Positions 27,394 to 38,819 of a stretch of DNA of 64,000 nt are shown here, piece after piece. Below the pieces are notes generated by a model. That model was not told the DNA's origin, made no database searches, and saw only the letters and a program-made list of their open reading frames with translations. The position numbers and the translations under genes were made by a program. This DNA comes from Cyanobium sp. Tous-M-B4 (GTDB lineage Bacteria > Cyanobacteriota > Cyanobacteriia > PCC-6307 > Cyanobiaceae): NCBI RefSeq assembly GCF_024345395.1, contig NZ_JAGQBA010000003.1:186001-250000 (forward strand). The letters are read 5' to 3'. The first letter of the stretch is position 1; each line of letters begins with the position of its first letter.

Positions 27394-28751
27394 TCGCGAC
27401 CCTCTTTGCCCAGGCACCCCTCTTTGCTCAGGCACCAGGTCTTAATGGAGTGCCCTTGGAGGGCCAGCTGCTGTTTATCGGCCTGCTGTTTCTAGGCACC
27501 TTGGCGATCAGCCGGTTCTCTGTCCAGATCGGAATCCCGGCGATTCTCGGGGTGCTGCTGCTGGGCCTAGCTATCAACATCAAAAGTCTCAACGTCTCCC
27601 ACGAACAGGCCGAAAGCCTGCATGTATTCGCCCTGGCCCTGCTGCTTTTTTATGCGGGGCTGAAAACGGATATCAAAACTATCCGGGGCTTTTTGGAATA
27701 TGGCCTGGCCCTTGCGGTAGGCGGTGTCGCGATTGCCACGGGTCTGCTGGCCGGCCTGATCTGGCTGCTTTCTTCCGCTGGTGGAAACCAACTGGCACCA
27801 GGACTCAGCAACGCCATGCCCCTGGGGGCCGCCCTACTGATTGCCGCCTGCCTGGGCTCCACCGATGCCGGAGCCACCATCAACGTGCTGAGCTCGGTGC
27901 GGCACCTGGTGCCAGAACGGCTCAAGCACCTGCTCGAATTCGAATCCTCGGTCAATGACCCAACGGCCCTGCTGCTATTCGGGTTGATCGTGGGGCTGTT
28001 CAGCACCTCCAGCGCCGGCGCCAACCTCGAGCAAGCAGCACCTGTAGTAGTGATGCTCAACGGCCTGCGCAGCTTCGTACAACAGGTAGGCGGCGGCCTA
28101 GTCATAGGAGCACTGTTTGGCTATGTGGCCAAATTCGTAATCAATGAACTGGCCCACGACAAATCCCAGCTACTAATTGTGGCCATGTCCATTGCCTTTG
28201 TAGACTATGGCTGTAGCTACTTTCTAGGCGGTTCCGGATTAATTTCGGTCTACATCACTGGAGTGATGATGACCAACATGATCTACCGCCAAGCCGATAT
28301 CAACCATGAATCGATTCAGGAGGTGCTGCTGCCCTTCAACACCATGGCTGAGATCTGTATCTTTTTACTATTTGGTCTGCTGGTGAATCCAAGCAGCCTG
28401 GTTCCCGCCCTGCCTGTGGGCTTGATAACCGCGGCGGTGTTGATGCTGGTGGTGAGACCAATCAGCGTCTTGATGTTCCAACCCCTCTCCCCCTTCCGCT
28501 GGAAAGACAGCGTGCTGATTTCTTGGTGTGGCCTAAGGGGGGCAGTGCCTTTGGCCCTCTCTTACAGCGCGGTCGATCAGATCAACCACCTACGCGGTGT
28601 TGACCCAGGCTCCGTCATTGCCCTAGCCCACAACGCCCAAAGCATCGTATTCGTTGTGGTGCTGATCAACCTGCTAGCCCAAGGCCTCACCCTGCCGCGG
28701 CTCTGCCGCCGGCTCAACCTGATCTCAGCGCCACCTGAAGCCGTAGGGTGA
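27390..28751 (+). CDS. CPA1-type cation:proton antiporter
   Basis: 453 residues with about twelve hydrophobic helices and no large cytosolic RCK domain. The segments LLLFYAGLKTDI, LIAACLGSTDAGATINVL (Asp-bearing ion site in TDAGA), LEFESSVNDPTALLL (ND pair of CPA1) and SWCGLRGAVPLALSY are typical. It exchanges Na+ or K+ for H+. GTG start at 27390 overlaps the pyrFE stop (GTGA), so it is translationally coupled to pyrimidine synthesis, an odd pairing probably without functional meaning. Confidence 0.9.
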   Translation: MIATLFAQAPLFAQAPGLNGVPLEGQLLFIGLLFLGTLAISRFSVQIGIPAILGVLLLGLAINIKSLNVSHEQAESLHVFALALLLFYAGLKTDIKTIRGFLEYGLALAVGGVAIATGLLAGLIWLLSSAGGNQLAPGLSNAMPLGAALLIAACLGSTDAGATINVLSSVRHLVPERLKHLLEFESSVNDPTALLLFGLIVGLFSTSSAGANLEQAAPVVVMLNGLRSFVQQVGGGLVIGALFGYVAKFVINELAHDKSQLLIVAMSIAFVDYGCSYFLGGSGLISVYITGVMMTNMIYRQADINHESIQEVLLPFNTMAEICIFLLFGLLVNPSSLVPALPVGLITAAVLMLVVRPISVLMFQPLSPFRWKDSVLISWCGLRGAVPLALSYSAVDQINHLRGVDPGSVIALAHNAQSIVFVVVLINLLAQGLTLPRLCRRLNLISAPPEAVG

Positions 28752-28790
28752 TTGGTGCGTCTTTGCAACTCCTGGACGCCCACCCGTGCG

Positions 28791-29006
28791 ATGAGCAGCA
28801 GTCAGGGACTCACCATCGGGGAACTCGAAGCCAATTATTCGCTTTATTGCAAGGCCCTGAGGCTGCTTCTAAAGGAGGGAAAAACCGTAGCCGCCATTCA
28901 GCGCACCGTCTGCTGGAGCCGTTTGGAGCAACTGCATATCTGCTTGCCTAGTCGCTATAAATCGCCTGACTATCTCTGCGTTGTGCTGAAGCGCGATCTC
29001 GGCTGA
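28791..29006 (+). CDS. DUF3136 family small protein (copy 2)
   Basis: 71 residues; paralogue of the gene at 21642, with the same TIGELEANYS and CLPSRYKSPDYL blocks. The upstream frame overlaps the end of the antiporter but is not family-like, so ATG at 28791 is used. It sits 40 bases after the antiporter stop and 40 before the RND pump. Function unknown. The two copies point away from each other at the ends of a 7-kb stretch. Confidence 0.85.
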   Translation: MSSSQGLTIGELEANYSLYCKALRLLLKEGKTVAAIQRTVCWSRLEQLHICLPSRYKSPDYLCVVLKRDLG

Positions 29007-29046
29007 TCATTCATCCCGGCCCGAGCAGCCCAACGCAAAGGCTCCC

Positions 29047-32000
29047 ATGAAATCGATCTCAGATCCCTTTCTGCGCCGGCCCGTGCTCACCCTGGTGGTG
29101 AGTCTGCTGGTGCTGTTGACAGGGCTGGTGTGTTTACCGCTGCTGCAGGTGGAAAACCTGCCGCCGATTGCTCCCAGCCGAGTCACGGTGCGGGCCACCT
29201 ACCCAGGTGCCGGCCCAGAGGTGGTGGAGCAGGGGGTCACCGCCCTGCTGGAGCAACAGCTCAACGGCCTCGAGCGGCTCGACAGCATCCGCTCCACCAG
29301 CTCAGCCAACGGCAGCTCCATCACCCTGGGATTCGAGGGCGGCGACCCCGAGCTCAACCAGATCAACACCCAGAACGAAGTGGCGGTGGTGACTCGCCAG
29401 CTGCCAGCACCGGTGGCGCGCTTCGGGGTGCAGGTGCGGCGCAGCTCCGACGACCTGCTGATGATTCTCAGCTTCAGTGCCGATCCCAAGCTCTATGGCG
29501 AAACCTTTTTGAGCGGCTGGCTCGACCAGGTGGTGAAAGAGAAGCTGCAGCGGGTGCCTGGGGTGGGCAACGTCACCCTTGCAGGTGGAAATAGCCTGGC
29601 CTTCAGGCTCTGGCTCAACCCGGCTCATCTCGAGGAGCGCGGCCTCACCATTACCGATGTGCGCACGGCCCTGCAACAGCAAAACGTGCTGGCTGCCTTG
29701 GGTCAAATGGGTGAAGCCCCCAGCCCCAACGGCCAGGAGCTCACCCTGCCGCTGCGCATGGAGGGGCGCCTGCGCAGTCCGGCGGAATTTGAGCAGCTGG
29801 TGGTGGCCCGCAGCGCTAATGGAGGCGTCACCCTGCTGCGGGATGTGGGCCGAGTGAGCCTGGGCAGCGAGAGCTACGACACGATCGCCACCAACCTGCA
29901 AGGCAGACCAGCGGTAGCCGTGCTGATCAACCAGCGCGACGGCAGCAACGCCATCGCCGTTAGCAAAGCTGTGAATGCAGCCCTCGATGAGCTTGCACCC
30001 CAATTTCCGCCCGGGGTGGATCAGCAGTTGATTGTTGATGAGGCCGACTTTGTGCGCGGCAGCATCCAGGGCACCCTCGACAGCCTGCGCGATGCGGTGT
30101 TGCTGGTGTTCTTGGTGCTACTTCTTGGCCTTGGCAACAGCCGCCTGGCCCTGATTACAGCTACCGCAGTGCCAGTGGCCTTGATCGGCTCGTTGAGCGT
30201 GCTGAAGCTTGCCGGCCAATCGCTCAACACCCTCACCCTGTTTGGCTTGGTGCTGGCCTCTGGGCTGGTGGTGGACGACGCCATCGTGGTGAGCGAGGAC
30301 ATTGGCCGCCGGCTGGAGGCTGGCAAGCCGCCCCTACAAGCCGCCCGCGAAGCCATGGCCGAGCTGGGCGGGGCCGTGGTAGCCACCTCCCTAGCCCTGG
30401 TGGTGGTGTTCATCCCGGTGCTGGGCCTGGGGGGCAGCTTGGGCCGGCTGTACGCGCCGATCGCAATCACGATCAGCGGCGCCATCGCCTTCTCCACCCT
30501 GAATGCCCTGAGCTTCACGCCGGTAGCCGGCAGCCGACTACTAAACCCCGAGCGCCGCGAACCGGCCTGGTTGCTGCGTTGGATCGACCCGCCGCGGCGC
30601 TGGCTCGAGGGACTGGAGGTGCCCTACGAGCGCTGGCTGGCTTGGACTATGAAGCGGCGGCGGCTGGTGATGTCCCTGCTGCTGGCTGGCCTAATGATCA
30701 CGGGATTCGCCCTGCAAGCCCTGCCCAAGGCCTTCATTCCCCAGGAGGACAACGGTCAGCTGCGGGGAGTTGTGATTCTGGCTGATGGCCTCGGATTGCA
30801 GCAGACCCAACGGGTGCTGGAGCAGGTGCGCCAGGTGGTGGCCGACGAGCCGCTGATCACTCGAGCCACCTTCTATGCAGGGCGCTCCTTTGGGGACAGC
30901 AGCCCTAATAAGGGCATCTTCTACCTGCGTTTGGCGCCGATCGAGCAGCGCCGTAGCGCCGAGGCAGCTACTCGGGCCGTGGGACAGAGACTCAATGGCG
31001 AGTTGCGCCGCCGCATCACCGGTGCAGTGGTACAGCTCAGCGAGGCCCCCTCTGTGCGCGGTTTTAGTGCTGAAGGCGGGCTCGAGCTCGAACTGCTGGA
31101 CAACAGCAACGGGCAACTCAGCCTCTCTGACTTCGAGCAGCAAGCCCAGGCCTTCATCCGCGCCGCCCAAGCCACCAATCGCTTTGAACGGGTTTCAACC
31201 CGCTTTACCGCCGGTGCCCCCCTGGTGCAGCTTGTGCCAGATCGGCTGCAGATGGCCTCCCTTGGGGTGGATCTCAGCACCGTGGTGGACACCCTCGGAG
31301 CCAGCTTCGGCAGTGACTACGTCAATGACAGCTTTGAGAGTGACCAGGTGCGCAAGGTAATCGTGCAGCTTGACGGCGCCTCGCGCCGCAGCGCCGATGA
31401 CGTGCTCGCTCTGCAGGTGAAAACCCGTGACGGCCAGCTGATCCCCCTGGCCCAATTGGTGCGAGTCGAACAAGAAACAGGTCCTACCTCGATCAATCAC
31501 ACCCGGCTGGTGCGTTCGATCAGCATCCGGGCCCTGCCCCGCCCTGGCGTAAGCAGTGGCCAAGCCATGGCCAGCCTGATGGAAGTGCAGCGGCAGCTCG
31601 GCGGCAGTACCGAATTGGAATGGGCCGGCCTGGCTCGGGAAGAGTCACGCGCCGGTGGCGGAAACCTGCGGGTGTTTGCCCTAGCGATCCTGGTGATGGT
31701 TTTGGTGCTAGCAGCCCTCTACGACAACTTTGCCGACCCCTTGATCATCCTGGTGACCGTGCCCCTAGCCATGCTGGGGGCCATCGGCGGCCTGATGCTG
31801 CGGGGCCTGCCCCTGGACGTTTATGGACAGATGGGCTTGCTGGTGCTGGTGAGCCTGGCCGCCAAGAATGGCATCTTGATCGTGGAGTTTGCCAACCAGC
31901 GCATGGCCGAAGGACTGGATCTAGACACGGCGATCCGAGGCGCCGCCATCGCCCGCCTACGGCCGATCCTGCTTACGGCCATTTCCTCACTGGCGGGCTT

Positions 32001-32181
32001 CGTGCCCCTGCTGCTGGCCAGCGGCTTCGGTTCAGGTAGCCGGGTGAGTATCGGCACGGTGGTGTTTTCAGGGCTACTTGTAGCCACCGTCCTCAGCCTG
32101 TTCGCGGTGCCGGTGGTTTACCGGATCGTCAAGGGCTGGGAGTTGGGCAACCCTAAGGCTGCTGGCTTTCCTGCACCGTAA
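29047..32181 (+). CDS. RND efflux pump permease, HAE1/AcrB-like
   Basis: 1044 residues, complete. Twelve membrane helices with two large periplasmic loops. Proton relay residues are present: the Asp pair in GLVVDDAIVVSED and the Lys in SLAAKNGILIVEF. N-terminal FLRRPVLTLVVSLLVLL is typical. The family forms a trimer that drives drugs or other amphipaths out with a membrane fusion protein and an outer membrane channel. Neither partner is adjacent. Its end overlaps the convergent K+ channel gene by 29 bases. Confidence 0.95.
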   Translation: MKSISDPFLRRPVLTLVVSLLVLLTGLVCLPLLQVENLPPIAPSRVTVRATYPGAGPEVVEQGVTALLEQQLNGLERLDSIRSTSSANGSSITLGFEGGDPELNQINTQNEVAVVTRQLPAPVARFGVQVRRSSDDLLMILSFSADPKLYGETFLSGWLDQVVKEKLQRVPGVGNVTLAGGNSLAFRLWLNPAHLEERGLTITDVRTALQQQNVLAALGQMGEAPSPNGQELTLPLRMEGRLRSPAEFEQLVVARSANGGVTLLRDVGRVSLGSESYDTIATNLQGRPAVAVLINQRDGSNAIAVSKAVNAALDELAPQFPPGVDQQLIVDEADFVRGSIQGTLDSLRDAVLLVFLVLLLGLGNSRLALITATAVPVALIGSLSVLKLAGQSLNTLTLFGLVLASGLVVDDAIVVSEDIGRRLEAGKPPLQAAREAMAELGGAVVATSLALVVVFIPVLGLGGSLGRLYAPIAITISGAIAFSTLNALSFTPVAGSRLLNPERREPAWLLRWIDPPRRWLEGLEVPYERWLAWTMKRRRLVMSLLLAGLMITGFALQALPKAFIPQEDNGQLRGVVILADGLGLQQTQRVLEQVRQVVADEPLITRATFYAGRSFGDSSPNKGIFYLRLAPIEQRRSAEAATRAVGQRLNGELRRRITGAVVQLSEAPSVRGFSAEGGLELELLDNSNGQLSLSDFEQQAQAFIRAAQATNRFERVSTRFTAGAPLVQLVPDRLQMASLGVDLSTVVDTLGASFGSDYVNDSFESDQVRKVIVQLDGASRRSADDVLALQVKTRDGQLIPLAQLVRVEQETGPTSINHTRLVRSISIRALPRPGVSSGQAMASLMEVQRQLGGSTELEWAGLAREESRAGGGNLRVFALAILVMVLVLAALYDNFADPLIILVTVPLAMLGAIGGLMLRGLPLDVYGQMGLLVLVSLAAKNGILIVEFANQRMAEGLDLDTAIRGAAIARLRPILLTAISSLAGFVPLLLASGFGSGSRVSIGTVVFSGLLVATVLSLFAVPVVYRIVKGWELGNPKAAGFPAP

Positions 32182-32884
32182 GACGGCTGATCAACACCCC
32201 CATCACTGCGGCCACATAAAACGTGCCCGCTATGGCGATGGCCACGCTCACCATCTGGGCTTGGGGGCTCTCGGGAATCACGTCGCCGTAGCCCATCGTG
32301 GTGAGGCTGACGAAGGCAAAGTAATTGAGTCGCACAAAATTGAGGCCCCACACCGGGCTGCTCTGGCCCATATCCTGCGCCGACAAGTTCACGTTGCTGA
32401 AGCTGGCCGGATCAATCGTCTCCAGGGCACAACAGAGCAAGCCTGCTGCCAAGCCGAGCATCAGATAGCCCGCCAGCGCCCCCCGCAACACCACATCCGA
32501 CACCCGTCGCTCCTGGGCCAGGCCCCTGATTAGGCGGATAGCACTCCAACCGCTGAATAAGGCCCACAGCGCAATCACCGGGATACCGGTGCTGCGCAGC
32601 TCCAGCGGAGTGAAATACCAGAGCAGACCAACAGCAATGGCCGCAACTCCCAGCCCCTTGAATAACCGCCGCGGGAGTATTCCGAACTGCAGGCTGCCAG
32701 TGGGATTACCCAGGCCCCGGATCATCACAATAGCCATCAGTAGATAGCCCAAGGAGGAAAGACGATTCCAAGGTTGGGGCAGGGTGAAGGTGATCAGCAC
32801 CAACAGACAGACGATCAGCAGCTGGCCGTAGCTCTGCTGGCGTGGGGGCTGAGCAAGGGGCTTGGGCATGTCCAGGGAGGGCAT
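32153..32884 (-). CDS. Potassium channel family protein
   Basis: 243 residues. About six hydrophobic segments; the last two flank a pore loop with selectivity filter TMGYGD at about 196-201, very close to canonical TVGYGD. No RCK domain, so gating would be by voltage or another membrane signal. The N-terminus allows ATG 32884 or an internal ATG five codons later. Overlaps the RND pump tail by 29 bases and is divergent from the H-NOX gene after a 146-base gap. Confidence 0.88.
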   Translation of the reverse strand: MPSLDMPKPLAQPPRQQSYGQLLIVCLLVLITFTLPQPWNRLSSLGYLLMAIVMIRGLGNPTGSLQFGILPRRLFKGLGVAAIAVGLLWYFTPLELRSTGIPVIALWALFSGWSAIRLIRGLAQERRVSDVVLRGALAGYLMLGLAAGLLCCALETIDPASFSNVNLSAQDMGQSSPVWGLNFVRLNYFAFVSLTTMGYGDVIPESPQAQMVSVAIAIAGTFYVAAVMGVLISRLTVQESQQP

Positions 32885-33030
32885 GGTGGTGGCGACGCGA
32901 GAATGGATCAGCGGCAGATCGGGCTCCCGCCTTTGCGCCTGTCACAACTCCCCACTAGTTTTCAGGCTTCAAAAACCTATTTCCCTAGTAACACTACTAG
33001 CATCGACCAACAAAAGAATCGCCCCTCTAC

Positions 33031-33594
33031 GTGTACGGCCTGGTAAATCAAGCAATCCAGGACATGATATGTGTGAACCACGGCCAGGAGGCCTGGACCA
33101 ACGTGCGCCTACGCGCGGAGGTCGCGGTGGACCACTTTGAAGGCATGGAGCCCTATCCCGACGACCTCACCCACCGGCTGGTGATGGCTGCGAGCGTCGA
33201 ACTGGGTGAATCCCCCCATGCGCTGCTGCGCGCCTTTGGCGAGTTCTGGGTGACGTACACCGCAGCCCAGGGCTATGGCCCGCTGATGGAGATGGCCGGC
33301 TCCAACCTGCCAGAGTTTCTACGCAACCTCGACGACCTCCACGCCCGGGTGGGGGTGAATTTCCCCCAGCTGGTGCCGCCCAGCTTCGACACCGAGGAGC
33401 CCGAGGAGGGCACCATGCATCTCCATTACCACTCCCAACGCCAGGGCTTGGCGCCGATGGTGATCGGCCTGGTGGAGGGCCTGGGCGATCGCTTTGCAAC
33501 GCCAGTGCAGGTGGAGCAGCTGGCCTGGCGCAGCGAGGGGGCCGACCACGACGTGTTTGCCGTGCGCTATGAGGATCAGGCTGATCAGCCATGA
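33031..33594 (+). CDS. H-NOX heme-nitric oxide/oxygen binding protein
   Basis: 187 residues. Binds heme with proximal His104 (LDDLHARVG) and the propionate-anchoring YxSxR motif Y133-S135-R137 (LHYHSQR). The N-terminus MYGLVNQAIQDM is the family start, which fixes the GTG at 33031. H-NOX proteins sense NO, sometimes O2, and regulate a partner enzyme. The partner here is the diguanylate cyclase, whose ATG overlaps the H-NOX stop (ATGA). I cannot assign the distal-pocket residue that decides O2 binding. Confidence 0.93.
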   Translation: MYGLVNQAIQDMICVNHGQEAWTNVRLRAEVAVDHFEGMEPYPDDLTHRLVMAASVELGESPHALLRAFGEFWVTYTAAQGYGPLMEMAGSNLPEFLRNLDDLHARVGVNFPQLVPPSFDTEEPEEGTMHLHYHSQRQGLAPMVIGLVEGLGDRFATPVQVEQLAWRSEGADHDVFAVRYEDQADQP

Positions 33595-34589
33595 CCTTGG
33601 CACCATCGGCGGAGCGTTTCCCCGAGCTGTTTCCGTTCCACCTGGCGGTGGATGCCGACCTGGTGATCCGCCAGCTCGGACCAGCCCTGCTGCGACTGCT
33701 AGGCAACCAGGTATGTGGAGCACCCCTGAGCCAACACGTGCAGTGGCTGCGGCCCCGGCTCAGCGAGCCCAGTCTGGCTGGGCTGCACCAACGCGGCTCG
33801 AAGCTCACGGTGCTGCAGTTGCTGGATCTGCCGCTACAGCTCAAGGGGCAGGTGCTGGTGGATGGCCAGCATGCGTTTTTTCTTGGCACCCCCGTGGTGC
33901 ACAAGATGGCGCAGCTCAACGCGCTCGGCATCCGCCTCAGCGACATGGCCCACCACGACGGCCTAGCCGATTCCCTTGTGATGCTCCAGACCAAGGAAAT
34001 GACCATTGCCGATCTGGTGCAGCGGCGCACCCAGGATCTGGAGCGACTGGCCACCCAGGATGCCCTCACCGGCGTGGGCAACCGGCTGCTGTTTAATCGC
34101 GAGTTGCCGGCCGATCTGGACGAGCACCGGCAGACCGGACAGCCCATGGCCCTGCTGCTGCTCGATGTCGACCTCTTCAAGCGATTCAATGATGCCCACG
34201 GCCATCTGGCCGGGGATGCCTGTCTCAGGGCCGTGGCCCAACGCCTGGTCGACCTGGCCGGCCGCGGTGGCGATCGCGTATTTCGCTACGGAGGCGAGGA
34301 GTTTGCGATCCTGCTGCCACAAACGGGCATCCAAGGAGCCCGGCTGCTGGCCGAGCGGATTGTGCACGGATTCGCCTCCTCCCCCCTGCAACCTGAAGAC
34401 TCTGACCAGCGCCACTTGATCACGGTGAGCGTTGGCTTGGCTTGCTTTGACCCCAGTGAGCCGCAGGGCCAGCAAAGCCCGGCAGACCAGGAGACCAGCC
34501 AAATGGCCACCAACTTGATCTCCCGCGCCGATAAGGCCCTCTATCAGGCCAAAGATGCCGGCCGAAGCCGCTTCGTGAGCCTGGTCTGA
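33591..34589 (+). CDS. Diguanylate cyclase with N-terminal HNOBA-type domain
   Basis: 332 residues. Residues about 10-135 (FPELFPFHLAVDADLVIRQLG onward) resemble the heme-NO-binding-associated domain of soluble guanylate cyclases; about 136-155 a short signalling helix (VQRRTQDLERLATQDALTG); about 156-330 a GGDEF domain. Active site GGEEF at 234-238 is intact, and an inhibitory I-site RGGD (225-228) stands five residues before it. It should make cyclic di-GMP under control of the upstream H-NOX. The domain pairing replaces the usual guanylate cyclase or kinase output. No cognate phosphodiesterase is nearby. Confidence 0.88.
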   Translation: MTLAPSAERFPELFPFHLAVDADLVIRQLGPALLRLLGNQVCGAPLSQHVQWLRPRLSEPSLAGLHQRGSKLTVLQLLDLPLQLKGQVLVDGQHAFFLGTPVVHKMAQLNALGIRLSDMAHHDGLADSLVMLQTKEMTIADLVQRRTQDLERLATQDALTGVGNRLLFNRELPADLDEHRQTGQPMALLLLDVDLFKRFNDAHGHLAGDACLRAVAQRLVDLAGRGGDRVFRYGGEEFAILLPQTGIQGARLLAERIVHGFASSPLQPEDSDQRHLITVSVGLACFDPSEPQGQQSPADQETSQMATNLISRADKALYQAKDAGRSRFVSLV

Positions 34590-34604
34590 GGCGGCTCAGA
34601 CCAG
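34581..34604. terminator. Perfect 10-base inverted repeat between the cyclase and chlL
   Basis: CTGGTCTGAG, four bases, CTCAGACCAG. It overlaps the stop of the cyclase and lies 31 bases beyond the chlL stop, between convergent genes, so it may end transcription from both sides. There is no clear T-run on either strand, which lowers confidence in intrinsic termination. Confidence 0.5.
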
Positions 34605-34634
34605 ATCTTCAGTCGAAGCTGTCAGTTGAGAGAA

Positions 34635-35576
<942 letters not shown>

Positions 35577-35680
35577 CTAAATAATTTAGGACCGTAAGGC
35601 TTAGTCCTTGACTTTTGGAATCAGTGAAGGAGCGTCAGGGTCACCCCCGCAGCGCGGGCCTGCTATTGCCATCCAACCCA

Positions 35681-37351
35681 TCATGGAGCGAAATGGGCCT
35701 TGGCCTCATAAAGGGCTTCGCTGTCGATCAGAGCTAGGCCCTGCTCGCGGGCGTAGGCCTCCGTGTTTTTACGCACCTTGCCCCGCACAAAGAAGGGGAT
35801 CTTGGCCAGCTCAGCTTCACCATCCGGGCTCCAAACGATCACCCCATCACCGGGAATGCTGGCTGGCGCAGTGTCATTAGCTTGGGGAGCAGCAGTTGCT
35901 GTAGCAGTGACCGTGGCCGTGACCGTGGCCGTGGCCGTAGAGGTGGGGTGCTTGGCGGGGGCACTGGCACCCTCTAGGTGGCTGAGGTGCCCATCCACGA
36001 ATTCAAAATCGTGGCGGAACATGCCGATCAGGTGCTCCTCCAGACCCATCATCAGCGGGTGCACCCAGCTGTCGAAGATCACATTTGCCCCCTCCCAGCC
36101 CATCTGGGGCGAAGTGCGCGCTGGCACATCCTGAACGTGCAGCGGCGAGCTGATCACGGCACAGGGGATGCCGAGGCGCTTGGCGCTGTGGCGCTCCATC
36201 TGGGTGCCAAGCACCAGCTCCGGGGCCGCCTCCGCCATCGCCGCCTCCACGGCCAGGTAGTCGTCTGAGATCAACGCCTCCAGCCCCAGCTCCTGGGCGG
36301 CCGCCCGCACCTCCCGTGCCTGCTCGCGGCTGTAGCTCCCCAGGCCGACCACCTTGAAGCCCAGCTCGCGGCTAGCGATGCGGGCTGCAGCGATGGCGTG
36401 GGTGGCATCGCCAAAAATGAATACCCGCTTACCAGTGAGGTAGGTGGAGTCCACCGAACGCGAATACCAAGGCAGCCGCGAGCGCCGTTCAGCAGCGCAG
36501 GTGCCGTCGGCTGCGGTTTCAAGCTCAGCGGGCAGCTCCACACCCAGCACCCCGTGCAGCTCCCGCAAAAAGGCGGCCGTAGCGCCGATACCGATCGGCA
36601 CTGTCTTCACCGTCTGCATGCCGAAGCTGCGCTCCAGCCAGCTGCATACCGGACCCGCTAACTCGGGGTAGAGGCTCACGTTGGCATCAGCCGTGGGGAT
36701 ACGCATGAGGTCGGCCGGGCGAGCCCCCAAGGGCGCCACCACCGCCACATCAATGCCGTAGCCAGCCAGCAACTGGCTGATCTCGCGCACATCGTCGCGG
36801 CAGCGGAAACCCAGCAGGCTGGGTCCCAGCAGATTCACCCGCGGCCGCCGGCCCTCGGCACGCCAGCGAGTCGGATCGGGCTTGGGCTCGCCGGGCGGCG
36901 GCACCTGGGCCTTGAGCAGGCCTCGCACCAGTTGATAAAGGGTTTCAGCGCCGCCCCAGTTCTCCTTCTTGGAGTAGGCCGGCAGTTCCAGGCTCACCAC
37001 CGGGATGCCGCCCAGGTCCATGGTCGCCGCCAGGGAGCCAGGTTGGTCCTGGATCAGTTCGGCCGTGCAGCTCTCGCCCACCAGCAGCGCCTCGGGCTGG
37101 AAGCGCTCCACGGCTGCAGCGATCGAACTCTTCACCAGCTCGGCGGTGTCGCCACCCAGGTCGCGGGCCTGGAAGGTGGTGTAGGTAACGGGCGGGCGCC
37201 GGTCGCGCCGTTCAATCATCGTGAACAGCAGATCGGCATAGGTGTCGCCCTGGGGGGCGTGCAGCACGTAGTGCACCCCCTCCATCGAGGCGGCTATGCG
37301 CATGGCACCCACGTGGGGGGGCCCTTCGTAGGTCCAGAGGGTGAGTTCCAT
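35681..37351 (-). CDS. chlB: Light-independent protochlorophyllide reductase subunit ChlB
   Basis: 556 residues, longer than typical by an insert. The N-terminal nitrogenase-like domain ([35 protein letters not shown]) is normal, and the C-terminal small domain ([26 protein letters not shown]) is normal. Between them, at about residues 465-500, is a Thr/Ala/Val-rich linker encoded by short direct DNA repeats. Forms a heterotetramer with ChlN that binds protochlorophyllide. Starts 22 bases after the chlN stop, so it is in the same operon. Confidence 0.96.
   Translation of the reverse strand: MELTLWTYEGPPHVGAMRIAASMEGVHYVLHAPQGDTYADLLFTMIERRDRRPPVTYTTFQARDLGGDTAELVKSSIAAAVERFQPEALLVGESCTAELIQDQPGSLAATMDLGGIPVVSLELPAYSKKENWGGAETLYQLVRGLLKAQVPPPGEPKPDPTRWRAEGRRPRVNLLGPSLLGFRCRDDVREISQLLAGYGIDVAVVAPLGARPADLMRIPTADANVSLYPELAGPVCSWLERSFGMQTVKTVPIGIGATAAFLRELHGVLGVELPAELETAADGTCAAERRSRLPWYSRSVDSTYLTGKRVFIFGDATHAIAAARIASRELGFKVVGLGSYSREQAREVRAAAQELGLEALISDDYLAVEAAMAEAAPELVLGTQMERHSAKRLGIPCAVISSPLHVQDVPARTSPQMGWEGANVIFDSWVHPLMMGLEEHLIGMFRHDFEFVDGHLSHLEGASAPAKHPTSTATATVTATVTATATAAPQANDTAPASIPGDGVIVWSPDGEAELAKIPFFVRGKVRKNTEAYAREQGLALIDSEALYEAKAHFAP
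35899..35942. repeat. Short direct repeats inside chlB (Thr-Ala/Val linker)
   Basis: On the plus strand near-hexamer units GTGACC and GTGGCC alternate several times. On the coding strand they give alternating Thr, Ala and Val codons in the linker before the last ChlB domain. All units keep the reading frame. Confidence 0.8.
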
Positions 37352-37373
37352 GGCTGATTAATGAGACGGGTGG

Positions 37374-38696
<1,323 letters not shown>

Positions 38697-38819
38697 TTAA
38701 CGGAGCTGGCAGGCCAACTGTCGACAACGACTACAAATGTTCGGGATCAGCCCACAGGCCGTAACTAATTGCAGCCGATAATCTTGGATGCGTGATCTGG
38801 AGCACCGGGTCCAGGTCCC

